A DNA stretch of 64,000 nt, taken from the NCBI GenBank assembly GCA_038242155.1, contig JBBSSM010000002.1:116696-180695 (forward strand), given 5' to 3'. The notes under the pieces were generated by a model that had not been told where the DNA came from, ran no database searches, and was given only the letters and a program-made list of their open reading frames with translations. A program made the position numbers and the translations under genes. Source of the DNA: Specibacter sp038242155. Lineage in GTDB: Bacteria > Actinomycetota > Actinomycetes > Actinomycetales > Micrococcaceae. Below, piece after piece: positions 8,071 through 16,863 of the stretch (position 1 is its first letter; each line of letters begins with the position of its first letter).

Positions 8071-10113
8071 ATGTTTGCACGATTAAAAGTCCTTCCAACG
8101 TTTCTAGCCGGGCTGTTTGCAGCCGTGTTTTTGCTGGCACCTGCCGGCATGGCCCAGGCCGAACCCCCCGTGACCATTCCTGGCGGGACCTACATTGTAG
8201 ATAACGCCAAAGTGCTGGGGGACCAAAAGGCGCAGGTCCAGGAAGCCATTGATGAACTTAGCCAAAAGCACGGCATGACCTTCTTTGTGGTCTACGTGAA
8301 CTCTTTTGATGGGCAGACGGGGCAGGCCTGGGGCACTGCCGTGGCTGACAAAAAACAGCTCGGCACGGGAGATGCATTGCTGGTGGTGGCTGCCCAGGAC
8401 AAGCAGTATGCACTCTTGGCTGATCAAGCCCTCATCCCGGCAGCCAAAAACCAAAACATCCAAACGGGCGCCATTAAGCCCCAGCTTGCCCAAGGCAATT
8501 GGGCAGAGGCAGCCATCGATGCTGCTGCTGCCCTGGGTGACGCAGCCGGTGGCGGAAAGGGCAACGTACCGGACCCCACGGGCGGCCTCGTAGCGTTGGG
8601 AGTGGGTGGCGCCGTCGTGGTGGGTGGCGCCGGAACGGCGCTTTATTTACGCAACAAGCGCAGGAAGTCCGCGGCCGAGGCCACTGCCAAGGGGTACGGC
8701 CCGGACGGCCAGCCCTTGGATCCCCATGCCGGCCTGTCCATTGACGAACTACGCGCCAGGGCGGGCTCGCTGCTCATTGCCGCCGATGACGCCATCAAGA
8801 CCAGTGAAAATGAAATTGGTTTCGCACAGGCTTCCTACGGCGATGAAGCAGTTAAACCCTTTAAAGCGGCGCTCAGTGCTGCCCGGGCACACCTGAGCGA
8901 ATCATTTAAGCTGCAGCAGCAGTTGGATGACGAAATTCCCGACACCGTTGATGAGCAGCGCAGCTGGTTGGGTGAAATCATCAAGCGCAGCGAGGATGCC
9001 AATGCAGCGCTCGACGCCGAGAAGGCCGCCTTCGATGAACTGCGGGAGTTGGAGCGCACAGCCCCGGAGGTGCTGGCAGCCATCCGAAACCAGGGCCGCG
9101 AGTCCCGCACGGCCATTGCCGAGGCCGAGGCGAAGATGGCGCGCATGGCAGCCAACTATTCCGAAGCCGCCTTGGCACCCGTACGCGATAACGTGATGCA
9201 GGCCAAGGAGCGTCTGGACTTTGTGGATACCGCGGCGAACGAGGCCGATACCAAACTGGCCGCCTCCGATACTGCCGGAGCTGCCCTCATCGTCAAGGCC
9301 GCGCAGGAAAGCCTGCTGCAGTTCCACGTGCTGCTTGAGGCGTTGAACAAAACCGAGGCCACACTTCAAGACGCCGCACGGACCTTGACCACTGCCCTTC
9401 CGGACGCAGTTGCAGACCTGGGCCAGGCCAAGTCCATGGTGGCTGCCAGTCAGTTTGCCCGCTACGCCCCTACGGTGCAGGCAGCCGAAGCGCAGCTCAA
9501 CGAGGTCCGCAGGGAAGCGGCCGCGGGCAAGCCCAACCCGGTCGCCCAATTGGCAGCTGTGCAGCACGCCCACGGACAGCTCGATGAACTGTTGACAGGC
9601 ATTCGGGACCAGCAACAGCAGTCGCTGCGCGCGCAGGCAGCCCTGCAACAGGCGCTCGCCGGAGCGCAGGCAACCATTGCCACGGCGGAAGACTTCATTG
9701 CCGCCCGCCGCGGGGGCGTTGGCTCTGAAGCCCGCACGCGCCTCTCTGAAGCCGGCCGTAACTTCGATTACGCGCTATCCATTGCCGATTCCGATCCCAG
9801 CAATGCCCTGGCCTACGCCCAGCAGGGGCAGGCCCTGGCGCAGCAGGCCATCCAATATGCTCAAAATGACGTTGACGACTTTGGTCGCGGGGGCCGTGGC
9901 GGTGGTTACGGGGGTGGCTTTGGCGGCGGTGGCTCCATGGGCGGAGGCATGGGAGGCGCCCTCCTTGGCGGCATTATTGGCGGCCTGCTCTCCGGTGGCG
10001 GAGGCGGCTTCGGAGGCGGAGGATTTGGTGGCGGCGGCGGTTTTGGCGGCGGCGGTGGCGGCTTCGGAGGTGGCGGCGGCGGCGGTTTTGGCGGCAGCGG
10101 CGGCAACTTCTAA
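8071..10113 (+). CDS. TPM-domain membrane protein with coiled-coil body and Gly-rich tail
   Basis: A 680-residue protein. It has a signal peptide (1-30, ending AQA), a TPM_phosphatase domain (about 40-150: 'YIVDNAKVLGDQKAQVQEAIDEL', 'FFVVYVNSF', 'GTGDALLVVAAQDKQYALLAD'), one membrane helix (about 173-194) followed by 'RNKRRKSA', a long Ala/Glu-rich, mostly helical cytoplasmic body (about 225-600) and a 75-residue tail almost entirely of Gly with Phe. TPM proteins of this shape are common in actinobacteria; their function is not settled. GAGGTGA precedes the ATG. The pspA gene follows 170 bases later, suggesting a joint role in membrane stress. Confidence 0.85.
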   Translation: MFARLKVLPTFLAGLFAAVFLLAPAGMAQAEPPVTIPGGTYIVDNAKVLGDQKAQVQEAIDELSQKHGMTFFVVYVNSFDGQTGQAWGTAVADKKQLGTGDALLVVAAQDKQYALLADQALIPAAKNQNIQTGAIKPQLAQGNWAEAAIDAAAALGDAAGGGKGNVPDPTGGLVALGVGGAVVVGGAGTALYLRNKRRKSAAEATAKGYGPDGQPLDPHAGLSIDELRARAGSLLIAADDAIKTSENEIGFAQASYGDEAVKPFKAALSAARAHLSESFKLQQQLDDEIPDTVDEQRSWLGEIIKRSEDANAALDAEKAAFDELRELERTAPEVLAAIRNQGRESRTAIAEAEAKMARMAANYSEAALAPVRDNVMQAKERLDFVDTAANEADTKLAASDTAGAALIVKAAQESLLQFHVLLEALNKTEATLQDAARTLTTALPDAVADLGQAKSMVAASQFARYAPTVQAAEAQLNEVRREAAAGKPNPVAQLAAVQHAHGQLDELLTGIRDQQQQSLRAQAALQQALAGAQATIATAEDFIAARRGGVGSEARTRLSEAGRNFDYALSIADSDPSNALAYAQQGQALAQQAIQYAQNDVDDFGRGGRGGGYGGGFGGGGSMGGGMGGALLGGIIGGLLSGGGGGFGGGGFGGGGGFGGGGGGFGGGGGGGFGGSGGNF

Positions 10114-10283
10114 TGCTGCTGCCGCTTCACCAGCATCAGAGGTGGGCGGACCCCCGAAGGTGCCATCCGGCGTCGTCCCTGGAGGATTGCGCCGAGGCAA
10201 GCACAAGCGCAAGAATGAGGAAGCGTCCTTGCGGTCCTACGCCGCAGATTCATTAGAGGCAAGCAACCACGTAAGGGGAAAGA

Positions 10284-11060
10284 ATGATGAAGCAATCAAT
10301 TTTTGGCCGAATTTCACAATTGGCAAAGGCCAATATCAATGCGTTGTTGGATCAGGCCGAGGATCCGCAGAAAATGCTTGACCAGATGGTGCGTGATTAC
10401 AAGGCCAATATCACTGAAGCTGAAGGTGCCGTGGCGCAGACCATTGGCAACCTGCGCATGCTCGAGGACGATTTCAACGAAGATGTCCGCAATGCCCAGG
10501 ATTGGGGTTCCAAGGCGCTGGCTGCCAGCCGCAAGGCCGATGAATTCCGCACGGGTGGGAATCCTGCTGACGCGCAAAAGTTCGACAACTTGGCCAAGGT
10601 GGCCCTGCAGCGTCAAATCTCCTCCGAAAATGAAGCAAAGTCGGCACAGCCCAACATTGCCGCCCAAACGGAGATTGTGGACAAGCTCAAAACCGGCTTG
10701 CAGCAAATGCAGGGCAAACTCAATGAGCTCAACAGCAAGCGCAATGAGCTCATTGCCCGTTCCAAGACGGCCAGCGCGCAGTTGCAGGTCAATGATGCCC
10801 TCAAGAGCATTGACATTATGGATCCCACCAGCGAGGTCAGCCGCTTCGAGGAAAAGATCCGCCGCGAAGAGGCCAAGGTCCGCGGTCAAAATGAGCTTGC
10901 CGCTTCCAGCTTGGACGCACAGTTCAATTCCCTGGAGGATTTGGGCGAGCAGACGGAGGTGGAGGCCCGTCTGGCTGCTCTCAAGGCCGGCCATTCACCT
11001 GCACCGGCAGCCATTAATGCTGCTGAGACCGTTGATGAGGCGGATTTCGACAAGCTGTAA
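10284..11060 (+). CDS. PspA/IM30 family membrane-stress protein
   Basis: A 258-residue, almost wholly helical coiled-coil protein of the PspA/Vipp1 (ESCRT-III-like) family, which coats and stabilises damaged cytoplasmic membrane. The start 'KQSIFGRISQLAKANINALLDQAEDPQKMLDQMVRDY' is the family's amphipathic helix 1 and hairpin entry. No PspF or PspBC partners are seen; in actinobacteria PspA commonly works with other membrane partners, and the TPM protein upstream is a candidate. The start could be ATG 10284 or the next codon ATG 10287; AAGGGGA lies 5-9 bases upstream of them. The gene is closed by a strong terminator. Confidence 0.93.
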   Translation: MMKQSIFGRISQLAKANINALLDQAEDPQKMLDQMVRDYKANITEAEGAVAQTIGNLRMLEDDFNEDVRNAQDWGSKALAASRKADEFRTGGNPADAQKFDNLAKVALQRQISSENEAKSAQPNIAAQTEIVDKLKTGLQQMQGKLNELNSKRNELIARSKTASAQLQVNDALKSIDIMDPTSEVSRFEEKIRREEAKVRGQNELAASSLDAQFNSLEDLGEQTEVEARLAALKAGHSPAPAAINAAETVDEADFDKL

Positions 11061-11075
11061 GCAGCAGCTGCCCAT

Positions 11076-11123
11076 AAAAATGCAGGGAACCTATCGCCTC
11101 AGCGACAGGTTCCCTGCATTTTT
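11076..11123 (+). terminator. intrinsic terminator after pspA
   Basis: Perfect 17-bp inverted repeat (11076-11092 with 11107-11123) with a 14-base loop, an A-run at its 5' side and a run of six T (11119-11124) at its 3' side. It can work in both directions and also lies downstream of the convergent aldo/keto reductase. Confidence 0.9.
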
Positions 11124-11153
11124 TACTGGTCCGGCGTTTTGCCTGCTGGGAAA

Positions 11154-12005
11154 TTACATTTGGGTGAAAGACGCGACGGCGGGATCGGCGCCAATGCGTT
11201 GGTCTGCTTCCAAAGCGGTGATGCGCTGGCGTTCGCTGTCGCTGAGCCGGAGCCCGGTTGCCGCCAGATTCTCGGCCATACGCTGCGGACTGACTGTTTT
11301 GGGGATGACAATGTTCCCCAACCCCAACTGCCACGCCAGAACTATTTGCGCCGGGGTTGCATCATGGGTCCGGGCCAGCTCGATAACAACACTGCTGTCC
11401 AAGTCCTGGCCTTGGCCCAGGGGGCTGTACGCTTCCACGGCCATGCCATGGCTGCGGCTCTTTTTTGCCAGCGCCGCCTGTTGAAACGTGGGGTGCAGTT
11501 CAATTTGATTCACTGCCGGCACCACTGTGGACTCGGCCAGAAGCGCATCGAGATGCTCGGGAAGAAAGTTGGAGACACCAATGGCACGGATGCGGCCCTC
11601 AGCGTAGAGGGACTGAAGTTCATGCCACGCCTTGATAAAGAGTCCCTGGGAGGGTACCGGCCAGTGAATCAAGTACAGATCCACCCAGTCAACCCCCAGC
11701 GCCTGACGGCTGGCTTCAAAGGCAGCACGCGGGCTGCCTTGCTCGCCATTGCGCAGCTTGGTGGTAATAAAAAGCTCGTCACGCGCCAACCCTGATTCCG
11801 CAATGGCTGCGCCAACGCCGGCCTCATTGCGATAGGCAGCTGCCGTGTCAATGTGGCGGTAGCCTGCCTTCAGGGCCTGCCCCACTGCCACGCGGGTCTC
11901 CTCCGGCGGTACTTGAAAAACGCCAAAACCCAACTGCGGAATAGTGACGCCATTGTTCAAGGTCAGATCGTGAACGGCTGTATGCATGCCTTTATTGTCA
12001 GTCAT
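11154..12005 (-). CDS. aldo/keto reductase (2,5-diketogluconate reductase-like)
   Basis: A 283-residue NADPH-dependent (beta/alpha)8-barrel oxidoreductase of the AKR3/AKR5 type. The catalytic tetrad is visible: Asp and Tyr in 'YRHIDTAAAYRNEAGVG', Lys in 'FITTKLRN' and His in 'YLIHWPVP'. The C-terminal cofactor segment 'IVIPKTVSPQRMAENLAATGLRLSDSE' is also in place. The physiological carbonyl substrate cannot be inferred. ATG 12005 has GGGAGG 12 bases upstream, rather far; ATG 11987 is the alternative. It stands alone and faces the remains of another aldo/keto reductase. Confidence 0.92.
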   Translation of the reverse strand: MTDNKGMHTAVHDLTLNNGVTIPQLGFGVFQVPPEETRVAVGQALKAGYRHIDTAAAYRNEAGVGAAIAESGLARDELFITTKLRNGEQGSPRAAFEASRQALGVDWVDLYLIHWPVPSQGLFIKAWHELQSLYAEGRIRAIGVSNFLPEHLDALLAESTVVPAVNQIELHPTFQQAALAKKSRSHGMAVEAYSPLGQGQDLDSSVVIELARTHDATPAQIVLAWQLGLGNIVIPKTVSPQRMAENLAATGLRLSDSERQRITALEADQRIGADPAVASFTQM

Positions 12006-12129
12006 CTTCGATGCAATCCTCCCAGTTCGTGCGCCGCACAGTACGGCCTTCCCCAGCCTAAGCCGGGGACCCCTGCGAAAGCACGCTTAAAGTGTCACTT
12101 GCTCCCAGGCCTGGCATTCCAGCGCGTAC

Positions 12130-12522
12130 CGACGCATACCGACGCGCACGAGCTCGTGGGCCAGGCCCACGATGCTGGACTGAACTTCTTTGACGCGGCC
12201 AACGGTTATGGCGGCGGCGACCGTCGCGGCTGGACGGAGGAAATCCTGGCCCGGTGCCGCCCAGGCACTGGCCCTGCACCATGACGCCATTGCCGCTTTT
12301 GAAGCGTTGGCCGTCGAACTCGGTCACGCACCGGGAGACGTTGCGCTGGCTCGGCTGCTGCATCAGCCCCGCCGTGACAGCACCCAGCATTGGGCTCCGC
12401 CCTGCCAGCCAGCTGGAAGCAGGACTGCAGGCTCTGGATGTTTCTCTCGACGAAGCTGAATTGGTCAGACTCAATGACATATTCCCGGGTCCGCGACGGC
12501 ACCTGAGGACTATGCGTGGTAA
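12130..12522 (+). pseudogene. aldo/keto reductase remnant with internal deletion and frameshifts
   Basis: Pieces of a second aldo/keto reductase (YajO/tas-like, normally about 320-330 residues) can be read in order but in different frames. First comes 'TDAHELVGQAHDAGLNFF' plus 'DAANGYGGGDRRGWTEEILAR' (12138 to about 12253). Then, after loss of some 150 codons, 'HHDAIAAFEALAVELGHAPGDVALARLLHQP' (about 12278-12370). Then, one frame over, 'PAVTAPSIGLRPASQL' and 'EAGLQALDVSLDEAELVRLNDIFPG'. Finally, in another frame, 'ATAPEDYAW' ending at TAA 12520-12522. At least one deletion and two frameshifts are therefore present and the N-terminal 35-40 residues are not recognisable. It is a decayed gene, different in subfamily from the intact reductase next to it. 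Confidence 0.85.
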
Positions 12523-12638
12523 GTATTTTCCACCCGCCCAGGTTACGGTGCCCGCAGCACTGCAAAACCGGCCGAAGCCCGTGCGGTCGCAGTAGGCTTT
12601 TGCGGCATTTTCACAGGATTTATGTCTCGTCTGCGGTA

Positions 12639-12644
12639 TAGACT
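12639..12644 (+). promoter_or_regulatory. -10 element of leaderless molybdate regulator gene
   Basis: TAGACT, then six bases (CCCCCT), then ATG 12651, with no Shine-Dalgarno possible in the pyrimidine-rich gap. No convincing -35 at the usual spacing. Confidence 0.6.
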
Positions 12645-12650
12645 CCCCCT

Positions 12651-13061
12651 ATGACACTCATTCGCGTTTCCGAGGCGGCCCGTTTTCTTGGCGTCAGCGA
12701 CGACACCGTCAGGCGGTGGTTGGATAATGGCACCCTGCAAGGTCAAAAGGACAGGCAGGGCAGGCTGGTCATTGATGGAATTGAACTGGCTGCCCTGGCT
12801 AAATCCCAATCGATGTTGCCCCAGGACCCTACGGGCGTGGGCAGCTCGGCGCGGAATCGCTTTGTAGGTCTTGTGACACAGGTAGTCATGGACAAGGTGA
12901 TGGCCCAGGTGGAGTTGCAGTGCGGCCCCTTCCGGGTGGTCTCGCTCATGAGCAGCGAGGCGGTGCGGGATTTGAAGTTGGAACCCGGCTCAGTGGCCAC
13001 TGCCGTGGTGAAGTCCACGAATGTGATTCTGGAAGTTCCGAACGGTGGCAAAAGCTCATGA
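12651..13061 (+). CDS. helix-turn-helix / Mop (TOBE) molybdate-binding regulator
   Basis: A 136-residue two-domain protein. The N-terminal MerR/excisionase-type helix-turn-helix (about 1-55, 'VSEAARFLGVSDDTVRRWLDNGTLQGQKDRQGRLVIDG') is followed by a single Mop/TOBE domain (about 68-132, 'RNRFVGLVTQVVMDKVMAQVELQCG' ... 'LEPGSVATAVVKSTNVILEVP') of the kind that binds molybdate or tungstate. It probably senses molybdate and controls the modABC genes that follow; its stop overlaps modA's start (ATGA), so the four genes form one operon. It is not classical ModE, which has a LysR-type winged helix. Its message appears leaderless. Confidence 0.88.
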   Translation: MTLIRVSEAARFLGVSDDTVRRWLDNGTLQGQKDRQGRLVIDGIELAALAKSQSMLPQDPTGVGSSARNRFVGLVTQVVMDKVMAQVELQCGPFRVVSLMSSEAVRDLKLEPGSVATAVVKSTNVILEVPNGGKSS

Positions 13062-13867
13062 AGTTCTTCCCTAAACCACTCTCCGCACTGGCAGCGGCAG
13101 TGGTCTTGACGGCCGCACTGGCCTCCTGTGCAAGCCCGGATAACGTGTCAGTAGCGTCCACCGACCCCGCAAACACGTCCGCAGTTGAACCGTCGGGAAC
13201 ATTGACAGTGTTCGCGGCGGCGTCCTTAAAACAAACGTTTACGGATTTGGCCACCCGGTTTGAGTCCGCCCACCCACAGGCGAAAGTCTCCCTAAGTTTT
13301 GACGGTTCATCAACGCTGGCGAGCCAAATTATCCAGGGCGCTCCCGCTGACGTGTTTGCTTCAGCCGACACTCAAACCATGGCCAAACTCAGCGACGCGG
13401 CGTTGACGGCTGAGGAGCCTGTGGACTTTGCCAGCAACGTTTTAACCTTGGCGGTCCCCGCCAGCAATCCGGCGAACATCGCTGCTTTTTCCGATGCCGC
13501 CAAACCGGGCGTCAAACTGGTCGTTTGTGCTTCCCAGGTCCCGTGCGGAGCTGCCGCCCAGGCCGATGCTGATGCCGCGGGATTGAACCTCACGCCCGTC
13601 AGCGAAGAGTTGTCCGTGACCAGCGTGCTGGGCAAGGTCACCTCGGGTGAGGCCGACGCCGGACTGGTATATGTCACCGATGCAAAGTCGGCTGGAGACC
13701 AAGTCAAGACCATTGCCCTTAATCTGGCCCAGCCCACTGTCAACGAATACCCCATTACCGAGGTCAAGGGCTCGCAGAACCCGGAACTTGCCGCAGCATT
13801 TATTGCCTTGACAACAGGCCCGGAAGGCCAAAAGATACTACAGGAGGCCGGTTTCGGTGCGCCGTGA
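13058..13867 (+). CDS. modA: molybdate ABC transporter substrate-binding lipoprotein
   Basis: A 269-residue extracytoplasmic oxyanion-binding protein. A signal sequence ends in a lipobox ('LASC', Cys near residue 24), so it should be anchored to the membrane outer face. The mature part starts 'GTLTVFAAASLKQTFTDLATRFE' and contains 'SFDGSSTLASQIIQGAPADVFASAD', 'CASQVPCGAAAQ' and 'GEADAGLVYVTDA', the standard ModA blocks whose Ser/Thr/Tyr residues hold molybdate. ATG 13058 overlaps the upstream stop; the longer frame from 12920 is just open overlap. Confidence 0.95.
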   Translation: MKFFPKPLSALAAAVVLTAALASCASPDNVSVASTDPANTSAVEPSGTLTVFAAASLKQTFTDLATRFESAHPQAKVSLSFDGSSTLASQIIQGAPADVFASADTQTMAKLSDAALTAEEPVDFASNVLTLAVPASNPANIAAFSDAAKPGVKLVVCASQVPCGAAAQADADAAGLNLTPVSEELSVTSVLGKVTSGEADAGLVYVTDAKSAGDQVKTIALNLAQPTVNEYPITEVKGSQNPELAAAFIALTTGPEGQKILQEAGFGAP

Positions 13868-14714
13868 GGGCCAGCGTGCCCGGGCGCAGGCCTGGCAGTT
13901 CCAAGGGGTGCCGCGATGGATTTTTTTCCTGGCTGTGGCAGGGATGTTATTTATTTTGCTGCCACTTTTTGGCATGGTGGCCCGGGTCAACTGGCTGCAG
14001 TTCTGGCCGCTGATCAGCTCGGAATCGTCGGTGGATGCACTGGCTTTAAGCCTGCAAACCGCTACTGCCAGCACAGTATTGTGCATTATTTTTGGGGTGC
14101 CGCTGGCATTGGCATTGGCCCATGCACGCTTTTTTGGCCAGGGTATCCTGCGCGCCCTGGTCCTGCTGCCACTGGTGGTGCCACCCGTAGTGGGTGGACT
14201 GGCGCTGCTCTATACCTTTGGCCGTGAAGGAATGCTGGGCGGAGCCTTGCAGATGATGGGCGTGAAAATTGCCTTTTCCACCACGGCTGTCATCATGGCC
14301 CAGGCTTTTGTGGCGCTGCCGTTTCTAGTCCTCAGCGTTGAAGGAACTCTTCGCACGGCCGGCCAAAAATACCAGGGCGTTGCCGCAACCTTGGGCGCCA
14401 CCCCCACCACCGTGTTGCGGCGCATCACGCTTCCACTGGTACTGCCCGGGCTGGTGTCCGGCGCCGTATTGGCCTTCGCCAGGAGCCTGGGCGAGTTTGG
14501 TGCTACCTTGACCTTTGCCGGCAGCCTCCAGGGCACCACCCGGACCCTCCCTCTGGAAATTTACCTGCAGCGGGAGACCGACCCGGATGCCGCCGTGGCA
14601 CTGTCATTTGTGTTAATTGCCGTGGCTCTGGTGGTGGTGGCTGTGGCGTACCGGATTCCCCAATCCCCCCTGCCCGTTGCCGAAAAGCACCCTGTTGCAG
14701 GTGGTGGCGCATGA
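13857..14714 (+). CDS. modB: molybdate ABC transporter permease
   Basis: A 285-residue inner-membrane permease with about six hydrophobic helices. The ATPase-docking EAA-type loop reads 'GVAATLGATPTTVLRRITLPLVLPGLVSG', and 'ARSLGEFGATLTFAGSLQGTTRTLPLEIYL' is the ModB/CysT signature. GTG 13857 overlaps the end of modA by 11 bases and has a perfect AGGAGG 9 bases upstream. Its last bases overlap modC (ATGA). Confidence 0.95.
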   Translation: MRREGQRARAQAWQFQGVPRWIFFLAVAGMLFILLPLFGMVARVNWLQFWPLISSESSVDALALSLQTATASTVLCIIFGVPLALALAHARFFGQGILRALVLLPLVVPPVVGGLALLYTFGREGMLGGALQMMGVKIAFSTTAVIMAQAFVALPFLVLSVEGTLRTAGQKYQGVAATLGATPTTVLRRITLPLVLPGLVSGAVLAFARSLGEFGATLTFAGSLQGTTRTLPLEIYLQRETDPDAAVALSFVLIAVALVVVAVAYRIPQSPLPVAEKHPVAGGGA

Positions 14715-15757
14715 CACTGCAGCTTGATGCCACGCTGACTGCCCGCAATGTCAATGTGTCCTTGACCGTCCATCCTGGCGAAACCATTGCCCTGATGGGC
14801 CCCAATGGGGCGGGTAAATCCTCGGTCATCCACATGCTCGCCGGGCTCGTGCAACCCAGTGCCGGAAGTGCCACCCTTGACGCACGCACCTTGTTCAAGC
14901 TGACACCGGGCAGCGAGTGGCTTCCACCCCACCAACGCAGCGTAGGTGTTTTAACGCAGGAACCTTTACTGTTTCCGCACTTGACCGTGCTCGATAACGT
15001 GGCCTTTGGTCCGCGCAGCCAGTGCGCCGGACGGCGTGCAAGCCGTGAAACCGCCCGCCACTGGCTGGGCGAGGTGGACGCCGTCGAACTGTCCGCCCGG
15101 TATCCTGCTGAACTCTCCGGCGGTCAAGGGCAACGCGTGGCGCTGGCCCGTGCCCTTGCCACCAATCCACACTTGCTCCTGCTCGATGAGCCCATGGCCG
15201 CCTTGGATGTCAACAGCGCCCCGTTCCTGCGCAGCCTGCTCAAGCGCGTTTTGGCGGGGCGCCGGGCCATCATTGTCACCCACAACGTTCTCGACGCGCT
15301 GATGCTTGCGGACCGCATCCTTGTTATGGAGGCCGGGCGCATTGTGGAATCAGGCCCCACCGCAACCATCCTGGCGCATCCACGCAGCGCCTTCGCCGCA
15401 TCACTGGCCGGACTCAATGTGCTGCCCGGCATCCTGTCCGGCCCCACGCTGCTCTTGCCCGACGGCGGCCATGTCACGGGCACCCCGGTTGACGGAGCCC
15501 ATGACGGGGCAGGGTTGGCCGCGTTCCCGCCGTCCGCCGTATCAGTTTTCCTGGCGCCACCTGCGGGAAGCCCACGCAACAGCTTCCAGGTCACCGTGGA
15601 CGCCCTGGAACCACACGGTTCCCACATCAGGGTCAGGGCCGGGCTGTTGGCAGCCGACATTTCAGCGGCGGCAACCGCCGAGCTCGGCTTAATACCGGGA
15701 ACCGAGGCGTTCTTCGTTGTAAAAGCCGCCGAAGTGGTGTTGTATCCCTCAGGCTGA
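14711..15757 (+). CDS. modC: molybdate ABC transporter ATP-binding protein
   Basis: A 348-residue ATPase energising molybdate uptake. Walker A is 'GPNGAGKSSVI', signature 'LSGGQGQRVALARAL', Walker B 'LLLLDEPMAAL', switch 'IVTHN'. Residues about 280-345 form a C-terminal TOBE/Mop domain ('SFQVTVDALEPHGSHIRVRAGLLAADI'), as usual in ModC, which may bind molybdate and feed back on transport. It ends the operon, ahead of a bidirectional terminator shared with the tRNA on the other strand. Confidence 0.95.
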   Translation: MTLQLDATLTARNVNVSLTVHPGETIALMGPNGAGKSSVIHMLAGLVQPSAGSATLDARTLFKLTPGSEWLPPHQRSVGVLTQEPLLFPHLTVLDNVAFGPRSQCAGRRASRETARHWLGEVDAVELSARYPAELSGGQGQRVALARALATNPHLLLLDEPMAALDVNSAPFLRSLLKRVLAGRRAIIVTHNVLDALMLADRILVMEAGRIVESGPTATILAHPRSAFAASLAGLNVLPGILSGPTLLLPDGGHVTGTPVDGAHDGAGLAAFPPSAVSVFLAPPAGSPRNSFQVTVDALEPHGSHIRVRAGLLAADISAAATAELGLIPGTEAFFVVKAAEVVLYPSG

Positions 15758-15803
15758 ACTATCCCCCGGTTGAACTGTCCCTCCGGCGGAGCGCGGGAAA
15801 ACG

Positions 15804-15834
15804 AAAAACCCCCGGTCCTGGGACCGAGGGTTTT
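15804..15834 (-). terminator. terminator between modC and initiator tRNA
   Basis: GC-rich hairpin flanked by A-run and T-run on both sides (stem bases 'CCCTCGGTCC' pair with 'GGACCGGGGG' on the minus strand with minor wobble). It lies just after the 3' end of the tRNA on the minus strand and after modC on the plus strand. Confidence 0.8.
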
Positions 15835-15841
15835 CCTCATC

Positions 15842-15918
<77 letters not shown>

Positions 15919-16059
15919 TTGCGTCCTCAACAGTACATGCTTTACGCGAGATCACCAACTCGAGCAGGCCGTACCCGCACATAACCGCATCTTTTGCACT
16001 TATCCGCGGTCAATTACCCCCGCTAAGCGCAAAAAGTGCGCTGATGCGAAAAGGTGCCG

Positions 16060-16836
16060 TTAGCTGTGCGTGAAATTGGCGGCACGCTTCTCACTGAAGG
16101 CCGCCATGCCCTCTTTTTGATCATCCGTGGCGAAACAGGCAAAGATTCCGCGGCGTTCATGCCTGACACCCTCGGCCAGGGTGGTTTCAAAGGCCACATT
16201 GACGGCCTCCTTGGCCAGCATGGCCACGGGCTTGGACATGCCCGCTATGGTGTCGGCCGTAGCAAGGGCATCCGCCAGTAGCGATTCCACCGGAACCACG
16301 CGGGCCACGAGCCCGGCCTGTTCGGCTTCAACGGCACCCATGACGCGGCCCGTGAGCACCATTTCCATGGCTTTGGCCTTGCCGATGGCCCGGGTAAGCC
16401 GTTGCGAGCCGCCCATGCCGGGGATGACGCCAAGTTTTATTTCCGGCTGACCAAACGTGGCATTGTCGGCGGCAATGATGAAGTCGGCAATCATGGCCAA
16501 CTCGCACCCGCCCCCCAGTGCATGCCCGGCCACAGCGGCAATGATGGGTGTACGCACGCGGGCCAACTCGTCCCATGCGCTAAACCACTGGGATTGGTAC
16601 ATTTCCACGGATGACTTGTCCGCCATCTCCAAAATGTCCGCCCCCGCAGCGAAGGCCCGGCCGGCACCTGTGATCACCATGGCACCAATGCCGGGATCAC
16701 TGTCAAAGGCCTGAGCTGCAGCGAGGACCTCCTTACCCATGGCGTCGCTCAGGGCGTTCAGAGCCTCGGGACGATTGAGGGTAATGAGGCCAACCCGGCC
16801 ACGTTGCTCGGTCAGAATTAAGGAATACTGCGTCAT
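16060..16836 (-). CDS. enoyl-CoA hydratase
   Basis: A 258-residue crotonase-fold hydratase adding water to 2-enoyl-CoA in fatty or branched-chain acyl-CoA breakdown. The oxyanion-hole segments 'AFAAGADILEM' and 'ALGGGCELAMIADFIIA' and both catalytic glutamates ('GGGCE' and 'GQPEIKLGVIPGMGGSQRL') are present. Length is normal. It starts 27 bases behind the HIBYL-CoA hydrolase-like gene and is probably co-transcribed with it. Chain-length preference is unknown. Confidence 0.92.
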   Translation of the reverse strand: MTQYSLILTEQRGRVGLITLNRPEALNALSDAMGKEVLAAAQAFDSDPGIGAMVITGAGRAFAAGADILEMADKSSVEMYQSQWFSAWDELARVRTPIIAAVAGHALGGGCELAMIADFIIAADNATFGQPEIKLGVIPGMGGSQRLTRAIGKAKAMEMVLTGRVMGAVEAEQAGLVARVVPVESLLADALATADTIAGMSKPVAMLAKEAVNVAFETTLAEGVRHERRGIFACFATDDQKEGMAAFSEKRAANFTHS

Positions 16837-16863
16837 GAAAAATCCGTTCGTTGTGTGGTTTCG

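Noticed and set aside
9906..10106. Proline-rich minus-strand frame opposite the Gly-rich tail of the TPM protein
   Set aside because: Simply the complement of GGN glycine codons.
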